Positions 16,370 through 25,525 of a stretch of 64,000 bases of DNA are shown here, one piece after another. The notes beneath the pieces are model-generated. The model was not told the DNA's origin and did not search any database. It was given only the letters and a program-made list of their open reading frames with translations. Positions within the stretch are counted from its first letter, which is position 1, and every line of letters starts with the position of its first letter. The DNA comes from Neomegalonema perideroedes DSM 15528 (lineage in GTDB: Bacteria > Pseudomonadota > Alphaproteobacteria > Rhodobacterales > Rhodobacteraceae): assembly GCF_000374145.1 (NCBI RefSeq), contig NZ_KB893654.1, positions 1,132,866 to 1,196,865 on the forward strand, given 5' to 3'. The position numbers were made by a program, and so were the translations under genes.

Positions 16370-17482
16370 ATGTCCCAAGCTCTCGAACCGCGCACGCCCT
16401 ATTATCTGATCGACAAGGCGAAGCTCCTGCGGAACATGGAGAAGATCGCCTATGTCCGCGAAAAATCTGGCGCCAAGGCCCTTTTGGCGCTGAAATGCTT
16501 CGCCACCTGGTCGGCCTTCGATCTGATGCGCGAACATATGGACGGGACCACCTCCTCCTCGCTCAACGAGGTGCGGTTGGGGCGTCAGCGCTTCGGCGGC
16601 GAGACCCACGCTTATAGCGTGGCTTGGGCGGATCATGAGATCGACGAGGCGGTGAGCTACGCCGATAAGATCATCTTCAACACCATCGGCCAATTGGAGC
16701 GCTTCGCCGGAAACGCGCAGGGGATCGCGCGGGGCCTCAGGCTGAATCCGGGCGTCAGCTCCTCGACCTTCGACCTCGCGGACCCGGCGCGGCCTTTCAG
16801 CCGCCTCGGCGAATGGGACGCGGCGCGGGTTCTGCCGGTCATGGATCTGATCAGCGGCTTCATGATTCATAATAACTGCGAAAACGGCGATTTCGCCCTC
16901 TTCGACCGGATGCTGACCCAGATCGAGGAGAAATTCGGCGAGCTTCTGAAGCGCGCCTCATGGGTGAGCCTCGGCGGCGGCATCCATTTCACCGGCGAGG
17001 GCTATCCGCTGGAGGCTTTCTGCGCGCGGCTGAAGCGCTTCTCCGAGAGCTATGGCGTTCAGGTCTATCTGGAGCCCGGCGAGGCCGCCGTCACCCAGAG
17101 CGCCACCCTGGAGGTGACGGTCCTCGACACTTTGTATAACGGCAAACATCTGGCCATGGTGGATTCCTCCATCGAGGCCCATATGCTGGATCTGCTGATC
17201 TATCGCGAAAAGGCGCAGATCGGCGACGGGACGGGCGATCATGAGGTCATGATCTGCGGCAAATCCTGCCTCGCCGGAGACGTCTTCGGCGAATTCCGCT
17301 TTCCGCATCCTCTGAAGCCCGGCGACCGGCTCTCGGTGCTGAACGCGGCGGGCTACACCATGGTCAAGAAGAACTGGTTCAACGGCGTGGCCATGCCCTC
17401 CATCGCGATTCGCGAGCCGGACGGCTCCATCCGGGTCGTCCGTGAATTCGGCTACGCGGATTACGAATCCAGCCTGTCCTGA
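16370..17482 (+). CDS. nspC: Carboxynorspermidine / carboxyspermidine decarboxylase
   Basis: PLP-dependent decarboxylase of 370 residues that produces (nor)spermidine from the carboxy precursor. Features are the N-terminal RTPYYLIDKAKLLRNM, the PLP lysine in AKALLALKCFATWS, TSSSLNEVRLG, the glycine-rich phosphate loop WVSLGGGIHFTGEGYP, EPGEAAV, and the active-site Cys region ICGKSCLAGDVFGEF. The start at 16370 is where family homology begins; the frame extends upstream through the leader without a ribosome site. It is cotranscribed with the dehydrogenase 38 bp downstream. In alphaproteobacteria this pair usually makes spermidine. Confidence 0.93.
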   Translation: MSQALEPRTPYYLIDKAKLLRNMEKIAYVREKSGAKALLALKCFATWSAFDLMREHMDGTTSSSLNEVRLGRQRFGGETHAYSVAWADHEIDEAVSYADKIIFNTIGQLERFAGNAQGIARGLRLNPGVSSSTFDLADPARPFSRLGEWDAARVLPVMDLISGFMIHNNCENGDFALFDRMLTQIEEKFGELLKRASWVSLGGGIHFTGEGYPLEAFCARLKRFSESYGVQVYLEPGEAAVTQSATLEVTVLDTLYNGKHLAMVDSSIEAHMLDLLIYREKAQIGDGTGDHEVMICGKSCLAGDVFGEFRFPHPLKPGDRLSVLNAAGYTMVKKNWFNGVAMPSIAIREPDGSIRVVREFGYADYESSLS

Positions 17483-17520
17483 AGAACATCGCACTCAAAA
17501 CTCAAGAGGTTCCCATCGGC

Positions 17521-18765
17521 ATGACGAAGAACGTGCTCATCATCGGCGCCGGCGGCGTGGCGCAAGTCGTCGCGCATAAATGCGCGCAGAACAACGATCT
17601 GCTCGGCGACATCCATATCGCCTCGCGCAGATTGTCGAAATGCGAAGCCATCCTCGCCTCCGTTCATGAGAAACGGGCTTTGAAGACCGAAGGCAAGCTC
17701 GAAGCCCATCAGCTCGACGCCATGGACGTCGCGGCGACGGCGGCCCTCATCCGCAAGACCGGCGCGGGGATCGTGATCAACGTCGGCTCGTCCTTTTTGA
17801 ACATGTCGGTCTTGTCGGCCTGCATCGAGACCGGGGCGGCCTATCTCGACACGGCGATTCACGAGGATCCGGCGAAGGTCTGCGAGACGCCGCCTTGGTA
17901 CGCCAATTACGAATGGCGCCGCCGCGAGGATTGCGCGAAAGCGGGCGTCACGGCGATTCTCGGGGCGGGCTTCGATCCGGGCGTGGTCAACGCCTACGCC
18001 AAGCTTGCGCATGACGAATATTTCGACCGCATCGACTCCATCGACATCGTGGACATCAACGCGGGCTCGCATGGGCGTTATTTCGCGACGAATTTCGATC
18101 CCGAGATCAATTTCCGCGAATTCACCGGACAGGTCTGGTCCTGGCAGGAGGGCGCCTGGACCTCGAACGCCATGTTCGAGGTGGGCAAGACTTGGGATCT
18201 GCCGGTGGTCGGCCCGCAAAAGGCTTACCTCACGGGACATGACGAGGTGCATTCGCTTTCGCAGATCCTCGGCGTGCCGAACGTGCGCTTCTGGATGGGC
18301 TTCGGCGATCATTACATCAACGTCTTCACGGTGCTGAAAAACCTCGGGCTTCTCTCGGAGAAGCCGGTGAAGACCGCCGAAGGGCTGGAGGTGATCCCGC
18401 TGAAGCTGGTCAAGGCGGTTCTGCCCGATCCGGGCTCTTTGGCGCCGGATTACAGCGGCAAGACCTGCATCGGCGACGTGGTCAAGGGCGTGAAGGACGG
18501 CCGCGACCGCGAGGTCTTCATCTATAACGTCGCCGATCATAAGGAGGCCTTCGAGGAGGTCGGGAGTCAGGGCATCTCCTATACGGCGGGGGTTCCGGCC
18601 GTGGCGGCGGCTCTGCTGATCGCCTCGGGCGAATGGGACGTCAAGACGATGGCCAATATCGAGGAATTGCCGCCCAAGCCTTTCCTCGCGCTGCTCGACC
18701 GGCTCGGCCTGCCCACCCGCATCCGCGACGAGCAGGGCGACCGCGCTCTGACCGCCAGCGCCTGA
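17521..18765 (+). CDS. Carboxy(nor)spermidine synthase (saccharopine dehydrogenase family)
   Basis: NAD(P)H-dependent dehydrogenase of 414 residues that condenses aspartate semialdehyde with a diamine to carboxy(nor)spermidine, the substrate of NspC. The Rossmann motif is NVLIIGAGGVAQVVAHKCA; family features are INVGSSFLNMSVLSACIETGAAYLDTA, GFDPGVVNAYAKLA and DINAGSHGRYFATNFDPEINFREF. Pairing with nspC separates it from true saccharopine dehydrogenases of lysine metabolism. With putrescine as the likely diamine the product would be spermidine. A strong terminator follows. Confidence 0.92.
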   Translation: MTKNVLIIGAGGVAQVVAHKCAQNNDLLGDIHIASRRLSKCEAILASVHEKRALKTEGKLEAHQLDAMDVAATAALIRKTGAGIVINVGSSFLNMSVLSACIETGAAYLDTAIHEDPAKVCETPPWYANYEWRRREDCAKAGVTAILGAGFDPGVVNAYAKLAHDEYFDRIDSIDIVDINAGSHGRYFATNFDPEINFREFTGQVWSWQEGAWTSNAMFEVGKTWDLPVVGPQKAYLTGHDEVHSLSQILGVPNVRFWMGFGDHYINVFTVLKNLGLLSEKPVKTAEGLEVIPLKLVKAVLPDPGSLAPDYSGKTCIGDVVKGVKDGRDREVFIYNVADHKEAFEEVGSQGISYTAGVPAVAAALLIASGEWDVKTMANIEELPPKPFLALLDRLGLPTRIRDEQGDRALTASA

Positions 18766-18775
18766 CGCTTTCCGC

Positions 18776-18815
18776 CGCGCCGCCGTCCGAAAATCGGAGG
18801 GCGGCGCGCGGATTT
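18776..18815 (+). terminator. Terminator of the polyamine operon
   Basis: CGCGCCGCC (18776-18784) pairs with GGCGGCGCG (18800-18808), and inside it TCCGA pairs with TCGGA around AAA. The 14-bp two-part stem has only one mismatch and is followed after 4 nt by TTT. It lies 10 bp after the dehydrogenase stop. Confidence 0.75.
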
Positions 18816-18899
18816 CAGCCTTGTTCTCCGGCCTTCGCCTATGCGAATTTCCGATTGTGCGGCGCGATATGCGACGTCCCCGGAGAGGAGCGTGGATGA

Positions 18900-19556
18900 A
18901 TGAAAGGCGCGATGACCCCGCAAGCCGCGGCGGAGCTGATCCCCGACGGCGCGAGTCTGATGATCGGCGGCTTCATGGCCGTCGGCAGCCCTGAGCGCAT
19001 GATCGACGCCCTCGTCGCGCGCAGGCTGCGCGACCTCACGCTGATCTGCAACGACGCGGCCATGCCCGGCAAGGGCGTCGGGAAACTGATCTCGGCGGGC
19101 GCCGTGCGGCGCGTGATCGCCTCGCATATCGGTTTGAATCCCGAGATGCAGGCGAAGATGATCTCCGGCGAAATCGACTGCGAATTGGTCCCGCAAGGCA
19201 CGCTGGTCGAGCGCATCCGCGCGGGCGGCATGGGGCTCGGCGGGGTGCTGACGCCCACCGGACTCGGCACGGAGGTCGAGGAGGGCAAGCGGATCATCGA
19301 GGTGGAGGGGAAGCGCTTCCTGCTCGAAACGCCGCTGAAGGCGGATTTCTCCCTGATCTCCGCCTGGCAGGCCGATTACGTCGGGAATCTCAGCTATCTG
19401 CTGACGGCGCATAATTTCAATCCGGTGATGGCGCTGGCGGGAAAGACCGTCATAGCGGAGCCTGAAAGCATCGTCCCCGTCGGAGTCATCCCGCCGGACG
19501 CGGTGAAGACTCCGGGGGTTTTGGTGCATCATCTGTTGGTCCGCGCGGGCCGTTGA
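18900..19556 (+). CDS. 3-oxoacid CoA-transferase subunit A (AtoD/ScoA-like)
   Basis: Alpha subunit (218 residues) of a class I CoA-transferase. Motifs: DGASLMIGGFMAVGSPERMIDAL, LICNDAAMPGKGVGKLI, ELVPQGTLVERIRAGGMGLGG and FLLETPLKADFSLISAWQADYVGNL, all typical of AtoD/ScoA. It transfers CoA between a donor such as acetyl- or succinyl-CoA and a 3-oxoacid such as acetoacetate. The beta subunit follows with 11 bp between stop and ATG. Being next to the phenylacetate/Liv region, it may serve short-chain ketoacid or 3-oxoadipate turnover, but the sequence favours acetoacetate-type substrates. Confidence 0.9.
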   Translation: MKGAMTPQAAAELIPDGASLMIGGFMAVGSPERMIDALVARRLRDLTLICNDAAMPGKGVGKLISAGAVRRVIASHIGLNPEMQAKMISGEIDCELVPQGTLVERIRAGGMGLGGVLTPTGLGTEVEEGKRIIEVEGKRFLLETPLKADFSLISAWQADYVGNLSYLLTAHNFNPVMALAGKTVIAEPESIVPVGVIPPDAVKTPGVLVHHLLVRAGR

Positions 19557-19567
19557 GGAGAAACGCC

Positions 19568-20221
19568 ATGGATGCGAAAGAACTCATCGCCCGCCGCGTG
19601 GCGCGCGAGATCCGGGCGGGGATGCTGGTGAATCTCGGCATCGGCCTGCCTTCTCTGGTGGCCAATTACGTGCCCCAGAGCCTCGGCGTCTTTTTTCAGG
19701 CTGAAAACGGCGTGATCGGGCTTGGCGCCCGCCCGCCCGAGGGCATGGAGAATCTCGGCCTCACCGACGCCGGAGGCGGCTTCGTCTCGGCGGTTCCGGG
19801 GGCGGCCTCCATCGACAGCGCCATGAGCTTCGGGCTGATCCGGGGCGGACATCTCGACATGACCGTCCTCGGCGGGCTTCAGGTGGACGAAGCCGGAAGG
19901 CTCGCGAATTGGAAAGTGCCGGGCAAGATGGTGCCGGGCATGGGCGGCGCCATGGATCTCGTGACGGGCGCGGCGCGGGTGGTGGTGGCCATGCAGCATT
20001 CGGCGCGGGGCGAATCCAAGGTCGTCAAAAGCTGCGATCTGCCTCTGACGTCTCTGCGGCGGGTGGATCTGGTGGTGACGGAGCTGGCGGCGCTCAAGCC
20101 CACGGAGGAAGGGCTCGTCCTGCTGGAGCGCGCCCCCGGCGTGAGCCTGAAGGAGATCCGCGACGCCACGGAGGCGGATCTCCTCATCCCCGGGGAAGTC
20201 CCGGAGATGGAGTTAGCGTAA
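19568..20221 (+). CDS. 3-oxoacid CoA-transferase subunit B (AtoA/ScoB-like)
   Basis: Beta subunit (217 residues) carrying the catalytic Glu that forms the enzyme-CoA thioester, visible in FFQAENGVIGLG. The N-terminus IARRVAREIRAGMLVNLGIGLPSLVANYV and GGHLDMTVLGGLQVDEAGRLANWKVPG are family signatures. ATG 19568 has GAGGAG 7 bp upstream; an in-frame TTG at 19553 overlaps the previous stop and is rejected. It converges with the fused hydratase/dehydrogenase gene only 5 bp away. Confidence 0.92.
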   Translation: MDAKELIARRVAREIRAGMLVNLGIGLPSLVANYVPQSLGVFFQAENGVIGLGARPPEGMENLGLTDAGGGFVSAVPGAASIDSAMSFGLIRGGHLDMTVLGGLQVDEAGRLANWKVPGKMVPGMGGAMDLVTGAARVVVAMQHSARGESKVVKSCDLPLTSLRRVDLVVTELAALKPTEEGLVLLERAPGVSLKEIRDATEADLLIPGEVPEMELA

Positions 20222-20226
20222 AGCTT

Positions 20227-22194
20227 TCAGGAAGAGCGGCGGCCCGTGGCGAACATGGGGCCGCCGCGCCAGCGGGGAAAGCCGTAGCCGTGGATCTCGA
20301 CCAGATCCACGTCCGAAGGCTGAAGCGCCACGCCCTCCGCGAGGATGGCCTCGCCTTCCGCCGCCATCTCGCCGACGAGCCTTTCCGCGATGGTCTTGCG
20401 GTCCAGCGGCGAGCCCAGCGCGATCCGCGGCGCCAGAAGCTCCGTCGTCGCCGCCGAAGCCTGAGGCTTGCGCTCGCCGGGGGCGTAGTCATACCAGCCG
20501 CCGCCGGTCTTCTGGCCTTTGCGCCCCGCCTTGACGAGAAGGTCGCCGAGGGTCTCCGGGACGTTCCGGCCCGCCGCCCTTGCGCCCTCGCGTTGCAGAA
20601 AGGCGATGTCCAGCCCGCCGAGATCCTGCGCTTCGAAAGGCCCCATGGCGAAGCCGTGATCCCGCATGGCGGCGTCGATCTCCGCGATGGCGACGCCCTG
20701 ACGCACCAGATTCTCGGCGGCGGCGCGATAGCGCTTGAGAATCCGATTGCCGATGAAGCCTTCGCAGATTCCCGCCTGAACCGGAATCTTGCCCAAAGCC
20801 CGCGCCAGAGCGAATCCGGTCGCCAGAACCTCCGGCGCGGTTTCGGGGATCGGCACGATCTCCAAAAGCTTCATGACATTGGCCGGGCTGAAGAAATGCA
20901 GCCCTATGAAGCGCTCCGGATGGGACAGGCCCTCGGCGACGGCGCGCGGATCGAGATAAGAGGTGTTGGTCGCGAGGATCGCCTCCGGGCGGCAATGACG
21001 CGCCAGCTCCGCGAAGACGGCGCGTTTGACGCCGATCTCCTCGAAGACCGCCTCAATGACGAGATCCGCCTCCGCGAGCGCGGCGTAATCCGTGGAGAAG
21101 CTCGCGCCCGCCATGCGCGCCTCGGCCTGGGCCTCGGTGAGCTTGCCGCGCTTGACGCCGCCCGCGAAGATCCCGCGCAGATTGGCCTCGCCCCGCGCCA
21201 GAGCCTCGGCGTCGCGCTCGATCAGCGTGACGGAGAATCCGGCGTCGCGCAGAGCGGCGGCGATGCCCGCGCCCATGGTGCCGCCGCCGATCACGCCGAC
21301 CCGCTTCAGAGCCTTCGGCTCGACGCCCTTCAGATGAACCGGACGCGGCGCCGCGCGCTCGGCGAAGAAGACCGCCCGCAAAGCCGCCGCCTGCTCCGAG
21401 CCGCGCAGATCAAGGAAGGTCGCGCGCTCGAAAGCCATGGCCTCCGCGAAGGGAGCCTCCGCCGCCTTGCGCAGAGAAGCCAGAGCCCGCAAAGGCGCGG
21501 CCTCGCCTTTGGCGCGCTTGGCTGCGGCGGATTCCTGCTCCGCCCAGAAGCCCGGCTCCGGAGCGGCCACGGGGCGCTCCGAGGTTTTCGGCGGCAGGGG
21601 CCGCGTGAGAGCCTCGCGGGCGAAGGCGAGGGCCCCCGCGCGCAGATCCTCGCCCGGATCCTCGCCATGGATCACGGCGTCGATCAGCCCGGCGGCTTTG
21701 GCTTTGGCGGCCTTCAGAGGCCGTCCGCCCGTGATCAATTCCGCCGCCGCCGCGACTCCGGCCAGACGCGGCGTGCGCACCGTGCCGGAGGCGCCGGGGA
21801 TGATCCCAAGCGTCACCTCGGGCAGCCCGACGGAGGCGCTTTCAAGCGCCACGCGGAAGCGGCAGCCTAAAGCGACCTCGAAGCCGCCGCCCAGAGCCGA
21901 GCCGTGAATCGCCGCGATCCACGGCTTCGTCGCGTCCTCGATGCGGTCCACGAGATCCGGGAGATGGGGCTCCATGGGCGGCTTGCCGAATTCGGAGACG
22001 TCCGCTCCGGCGATGAAGGTGCGGCCCGCGCAGAGCAGGACCACGGCCTTGATCTCCGGATCGGCGTCGAGGCGATCCGCCGCCGCCCAAAGCTCCTGAC
22101 GCAGAGCCTGAGACAGGGCGTTGACCGGCGGGTTGTCGATGATGACGAGGGCGATTTCGCCCTCGCGCCCGATGCTCACGACAGGTTCGCTCAT
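20227..22194 (-). CDS. Bifunctional enoyl-CoA hydratase / 3-hydroxyacyl-CoA dehydrogenase (FadJ/FadB-like)
   Basis: Fusion enzyme of 655 residues. Residues about 1-190 form the crotonase domain (AGRTFIAGADVSEFG oxyanion-hole segment, IHGSALGGGFEVALGCRFR with a catalytic Glu region, LGIIPGASGTVRTPRL). The dehydrogenase follows with the NAD-binding VGVIGGGTMGAGIAAAL near residue 290, NTSYLDPRAVAE, the catalytic His in FIGLHFFSPANVMKLLEIV, and two C-terminal helical domains. ATG 22194 has AGGGA upstream; the frame also opens with TTG at 22200. In the phenylacetate pathway it can replace separate PaaF (dehydroadipyl-CoA hydratase) and PaaH (3-hydroxyadipyl-CoA dehydrogenase), neither of which is otherwise present here. 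It follows livF by 2 bp. Confidence 0.92.
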   Translation of the reverse strand: MSEPVVSIGREGEIALVIIDNPPVNALSQALRQELWAAADRLDADPEIKAVVLLCAGRTFIAGADVSEFGKPPMEPHLPDLVDRIEDATKPWIAAIHGSALGGGFEVALGCRFRVALESASVGLPEVTLGIIPGASGTVRTPRLAGVAAAAELITGGRPLKAAKAKAAGLIDAVIHGEDPGEDLRAGALAFAREALTRPLPPKTSERPVAAPEPGFWAEQESAAAKRAKGEAAPLRALASLRKAAEAPFAEAMAFERATFLDLRGSEQAAALRAVFFAERAAPRPVHLKGVEPKALKRVGVIGGGTMGAGIAAALRDAGFSVTLIERDAEALARGEANLRGIFAGGVKRGKLTEAQAEARMAGASFSTDYAALAEADLVIEAVFEEIGVKRAVFAELARHCRPEAILATNTSYLDPRAVAEGLSHPERFIGLHFFSPANVMKLLEIVPIPETAPEVLATGFALARALGKIPVQAGICEGFIGNRILKRYRAAAENLVRQGVAIAEIDAAMRDHGFAMGPFEAQDLGGLDIAFLQREGARAAGRNVPETLGDLLVKAGRKGQKTGGGWYDYAPGERKPQASAATTELLAPRIALGSPLDRKTIAERLVGEMAAEGEAILAEGVALQPSDVDLVEIHGYGFPRWRGGPMFATGRRSS

Positions 22195-22196
22195 GT

Positions 22197-22898
22197 TCAA
22201 ATCCCTAAGTAGGCTTCGCGGATGCGCGGATCGGCGATGAGATCGGCGGCGGCGCCCTGCATGGCGATCTTGCCGTTCTCCATGACGTAGCCCCGATCCG
22301 CGATGCGCAGGGCGCCGAAGGCGTTTTGCTCGACGAGCAGCACCGTGACGCCCCGCCCCTTGAGGCTCTCCACCACGTCGAAGATCTGCTGCACGATGAT
22401 CGGCGCGAGCCCCATGGAGGGCTCGTCCAGCAGCAGACAGGCCGGACGCCCCATCAGCGCGCGAGCCATGGCGAGCATCTGCTGTTGTCCGCCCGAGAGC
22501 CCGCCCGCCGCGAGATTGCGCTTTTCGCGGAGGATGGGGAACATCTGAAAAGCGTCCTCCATATCCTTTCCGACGCGCTCGTCATGGAAGTTATAGGCGC
22601 CGAGCCGCAGATTCTCCTCGACGGTCAGATTGCCGAAGATCTGCCGCCCCTCCGGCGATTGCGTCAGGCCCTTGGCCGGGCGCTTATAGGCGGGGATGCC
22701 GGTCAGAGGCTCGCCCTGAAAGGAGATAGTCCCGGCTGAAACCGGCTGAATCCCCGAAAGACAGCGCAGCAGCGTGGTCTTGCCCGCGCCATTGGCTCCG
22801 ACCACCGTGACGATCTCGCCTTGCGAGACCTCAAGGTCGATTCCATGCAGAACCTCGATGCGCCCGTAGCGGGAGCGCAGGCCTTCGACTTTAAGCAT
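22197..22898 (-). CDS. livF: Liv-type ABC transporter ATP-binding protein
   Basis: Second ATPase subunit (233 residues) of a branched-chain amino-acid-type (HAAT) importer. Walker A is VVGANGAGKTTLL, the signature is GGLSGGQQQMLAMARAL, Walker B is ACLLLDEPSMGLAP, and the H-loop is seen in VLLVEQNAF. The start overlaps livG by 8 bp, with GGGAGGA upstream. With LivG, M, H and the binding protein it makes a complete importer leading into the phenylacetate cluster, so an aromatic acid is a plausible substrate. Confidence 0.93.
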   Translation of the reverse strand: MLKVEGLRSRYGRIEVLHGIDLEVSQGEIVTVVGANGAGKTTLLRCLSGIQPVSAGTISFQGEPLTGIPAYKRPAKGLTQSPEGRQIFGNLTVEENLRLGAYNFHDERVGKDMEDAFQMFPILREKRNLAAGGLSGGQQQMLAMARALMGRPACLLLDEPSMGLAPIIVQQIFDVVESLKGRGVTVLLVEQNAFGALRIADRGYVMENGKIAMQGAAADLIADPRIREAYLGI

Positions 22899-23697
22899 GG
22901 TCTCCTCCCGTCTGGGCTTCCGCGCCGAGATAGGCCGCGATCACCGCCGGATCGCGGCTGACCGTCGCCGGATCGCCTTCGGCGATCTTCTCGCCATGAT
23001 CCAGCACCACGATGTGGTTGGAGATGCGCATGACCATCTTCATGTCATGCTCCACCAGCAGGATCGCCACGCCGGAGGCCGCGATCTCGGCGATGAGATG
23101 GTCGATCTCCTCGGTCTCGACGGCGTTGCATCCGGCGGCGGGCTCGTCGAGCAGCAGGATCTTCGGCTGCGAGGCCATGGCCCGCGCGATCTCCAGCCGC
23201 TTCAGCGAGCCATAGGAGAGATTCCCGGCCTCCCGGTCGGCGGCCTCCGCCAGACGCACCCGCGCCAGAAGCTTGCGCGCGCCTTCCTCCGCCGCCTTGG
23301 CCCGCCTCCGCGAGCCGGGGAGGCTGAGGAGATCCGCCAGAACCGAACCGCGCTCCTGAAGATGAAAGCCGGAGATGGCGTTTTCCAGAACGCTCATGCT
23401 CTGGAAGATCTGGAGATTCTGAAAGGTCCGGCTCATGCCGCGCCGCGCGAGGAGATGAGGCTCCATGCCCGTGACCTCCTCGCCGCTGAGGGAGATGCGG
23501 CCCGCGCCCGGCTGATAGACGCCCGAGATCATATTGAAGAGCGTGGTCTTGCCCGCGCCGTTCGGCCCGATCACCGAGACGATTTCTCCGGGCTTCACGG
23601 CGAAGCTCACGTCGTTCACGGCCTTGAGCCCGCCGAAGGAGATGCCCAAGCCCTCGACGGAGAGGAGCGTGGTCTGCGTGTCGCGAGATGCGGTCAT
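22891..23697 (-). CDS. livG: Liv-type ABC transporter ATP-binding protein
   Basis: First ATPase subunit (268 residues). Walker A is VIGPNGAGKTTLFNMISG, the signature NLSYGSLKRLEIARAMA has the LSYG variant typical of LivG, Walker B is KILLLDEPAAGCNAVE, and the H-loop is VEHDMKMVM. The LivG-specific C-terminal AYLG is present. It overlaps livM by 4 bp and livF by 8 bp, indicating translational coupling. Confidence 0.93.
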   Translation of the reverse strand: MTASRDTQTTLLSVEGLGISFGGLKAVNDVSFAVKPGEIVSVIGPNGAGKTTLFNMISGVYQPGAGRISLSGEEVTGMEPHLLARRGMSRTFQNLQIFQSMSVLENAISGFHLQERGSVLADLLSLPGSRRRAKAAEEGARKLLARVRLAEAADREAGNLSYGSLKRLEIARAMASQPKILLLDEPAAGCNAVETEEIDHLIAEIAASGVAILLVEHDMKMVMRISNHIVVLDHGEKIAEGDPATVSRDPAVIAAYLGAEAQTGGDHA

Positions 23698-24650
23698 TCG
23701 CCCTTCCTCCTCAGCTTGCGCAGAATCGAGGGCAGAAGCCCCTCGCGCAGGAAGATCATCACCAGCATCATCACGAGGCCGAGCACGAGCTGCTCATATT
23801 CCGCGAAGACGGTCAGGACTTGCGGCAGGAGCGTCAGGATGGCCGCGCCGAAGATCGCGCCCAGCACCGAGCCCACCCCGCCGAGAACGGCCATGGTCAC
23901 CATCTCGATGGAATGCATGAAGCCCGCGACGTCCGGCGTGATGAATTTATTCTGCAACGCCAGCAGCGAGCCCGAGACCGAGGCGTAGACCGCCGAGATC
24001 ACGAAGGCTTGCAGCTTCATGCGGGCGACGTCCACGCCCACCGTGCGCGCCGCGACCTCCGAGCCGTGCAGCGCCCGCAGGGCCCGCCCCGAAGGGCTGT
24101 TGTGCAGGTTCAGCGCCAGCCAAGCCCCGAGGATCATGCAGAGCCCGCAGAAATAATACCAAAATTGGCCGTTGGTCAGATCCAGCCCCCAGCCTTTCAG
24201 CAGAGCGCGCAGGCCAAGCTCCGGCACTTCGATTCCGTCGGGGCCGCGGGTGAGCTGGCGTTCGTTGTTCAGCATCATCGAGATGAGGATGCCGAGCCCC
24301 AAGGTGGCCACGCCGAGATAATAGCCCTTCAGCCGCAGGATGGGGCGCCCGACCAGCCAAGCCAGAAGCGCCGAGATCGCCGCGCCGAGAACCACCGCCA
24401 AAGCCGGATGAATGCCGAAATGCGCCGGCGCCAAAGCGCAGGCGTAAGCGCCGATTCCGGCGAATCCGGCGTGTCCGAGGCTGATTTGCCCCGCGTAGCC
24501 GGTGAGGATCACGATTCCCGTCACCGCGATGGAGTTGACGAAGATCAGGGCTCCGACGCGGTAATAGAAGTTGGAGGGGAAGAGGAAGGGCGCCAGCAGG
24601 ACCAGCGCCGCCAAGATGAGCAGGGTCGCGAGTTTCGGGGTCATCTTCAT
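23694..24650 (-). CDS. livM: Liv-type ABC transporter permease
   Basis: Permease of 318 residues with about nine to ten membrane segments. The family core GYAGQISLGHAGFAGIGAYACAL and the EAA-like segment RALRALHGSEVAARTVGVDV are clear. The start is either ATG 24650 (GGGTG upstream) or GTG 24656 overlapping the livH stop; ATG is preferred. It pairs with LivH to form the channel. Confidence 0.92.
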   Translation of the reverse strand: MKMTPKLATLLILAALVLLAPFLFPSNFYYRVGALIFVNSIAVTGIVILTGYAGQISLGHAGFAGIGAYACALAPAHFGIHPALAVVLGAAISALLAWLVGRPILRLKGYYLGVATLGLGILISMMLNNERQLTRGPDGIEVPELGLRALLKGWGLDLTNGQFWYYFCGLCMILGAWLALNLHNSPSGRALRALHGSEVAARTVGVDVARMKLQAFVISAVYASVSGSLLALQNKFITPDVAGFMHSIEMVTMAVLGGVGSVLGAIFGAAILTLLPQVLTVFAEYEQLVLGLVMMLVMIFLREGLLPSILRKLRRKGE

Positions 24651-24652
24651 GG

Positions 24653-25525
24653 TCACACCCGATCCGTCGATTTGCGCCCGAAGAGGCCCTGAGGCCGCAC
24701 GAACAGCACCAGCAGGATGACCACGAAGGCCGCCGCATCCTTATATTGCGAGGAGAGATAGCCCGCCGTCAGGGCCTCGATCAGCCCGATGAGGAAGCCG
24801 CCCACCAAAGCGCCTTTGGGATTGCCCATCCCGCCGAGCATGGCGCCCGCGAAGCCCTTCAGCGCGAAGGCGATGCCGACGTTATAGGCCGTCAGGGTGA
24901 TGGGAGTCGCCAGAACGCCCGCCAGAGCCCCGATCCCCGCCGACAAGGCGAAGGAGAGGGTCATCACGAAATTGGTGTTGATGCCCACCAGTTGCGCCGC
25001 GAGCCGATTATTGGAGGTCGCCAGCACCGCCCGCCCAAGCAGCGTGCGGGTGAAGAAGATCCAGAGTCCCACGAAGACCGCCAAGGCGCCGCCGATCACC
25101 CAAAGGCTTTGCGGCAGGATGGTCGCCCCGCCGACGCGGATCGGCGTGTTCCCCGAGAAGGCCGGGAAATCATGAATCTGCTTGTCGAAGACGAGCTGCG
25201 CCGCGCCCTGAAGGAAGATCGAGGCGCCGATGGTGATGATGATCAGCGAGACGATGGGCGCGCCTCTCGCCGGTTCGATGGCGAGCTTGTTCATCGCCAC
25301 GCCGATGGCGGCGGTGATCGAAATCGCGAGGAAGGCCGCTATGGGCAGGGGAATCCCCGCCTGATGGGCGAACCATGTGATCATCCCGCCCAGCATGACG
25401 AATTCGCCTTGCGCGAAGTTCACCACGTCGGAGGCGTTGTAGATGATCGTGAATCCGAGCGCGACGAGCGCATAAACCGCGCCGACCGTCACCCCGGAGA
25501 AAAGGAATTGCAAAAGTTCCGACAT
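24653..25525 (-). CDS. livH: Liv-type ABC transporter permease
   Basis: Permease of 290 residues, eight or so membrane segments. Family signatures are LFSGVTVGAVYALVALGFTIIYNASDVVNFAQGEFVML at the N-terminus (only its first and last parts are strictly conserved) and GINTNFVMTLSFALSAGIGALAGVLA, GFAGAMLGGMGNPKGALVGG near the end. It follows the binding-protein gene by 104 bp on the same strand. Confidence 0.92.
   Translation of the reverse strand: MSELLQFLFSGVTVGAVYALVALGFTIIYNASDVVNFAQGEFVMLGGMITWFAHQAGIPLPIAAFLAISITAAIGVAMNKLAIEPARGAPIVSLIIITIGASIFLQGAAQLVFDKQIHDFPAFSGNTPIRVGGATILPQSLWVIGGALAVFVGLWIFFTRTLLGRAVLATSNNRLAAQLVGINTNFVMTLSFALSAGIGALAGVLATPITLTAYNVGIAFALKGFAGAMLGGMGNPKGALVGGFLIGLIEALTAGYLSSQYKDAAAFVVILLVLFVRPQGLFGRKSTDRV

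Noticed and set aside
19909..21870. A 653-codon open frame on the plus strand across the fused hydratase/dehydrogenase
   Set aside because: Shadow of the fused enzyme gene and the 3' end of the CoA-transferase beta subunit; no protein-like features.
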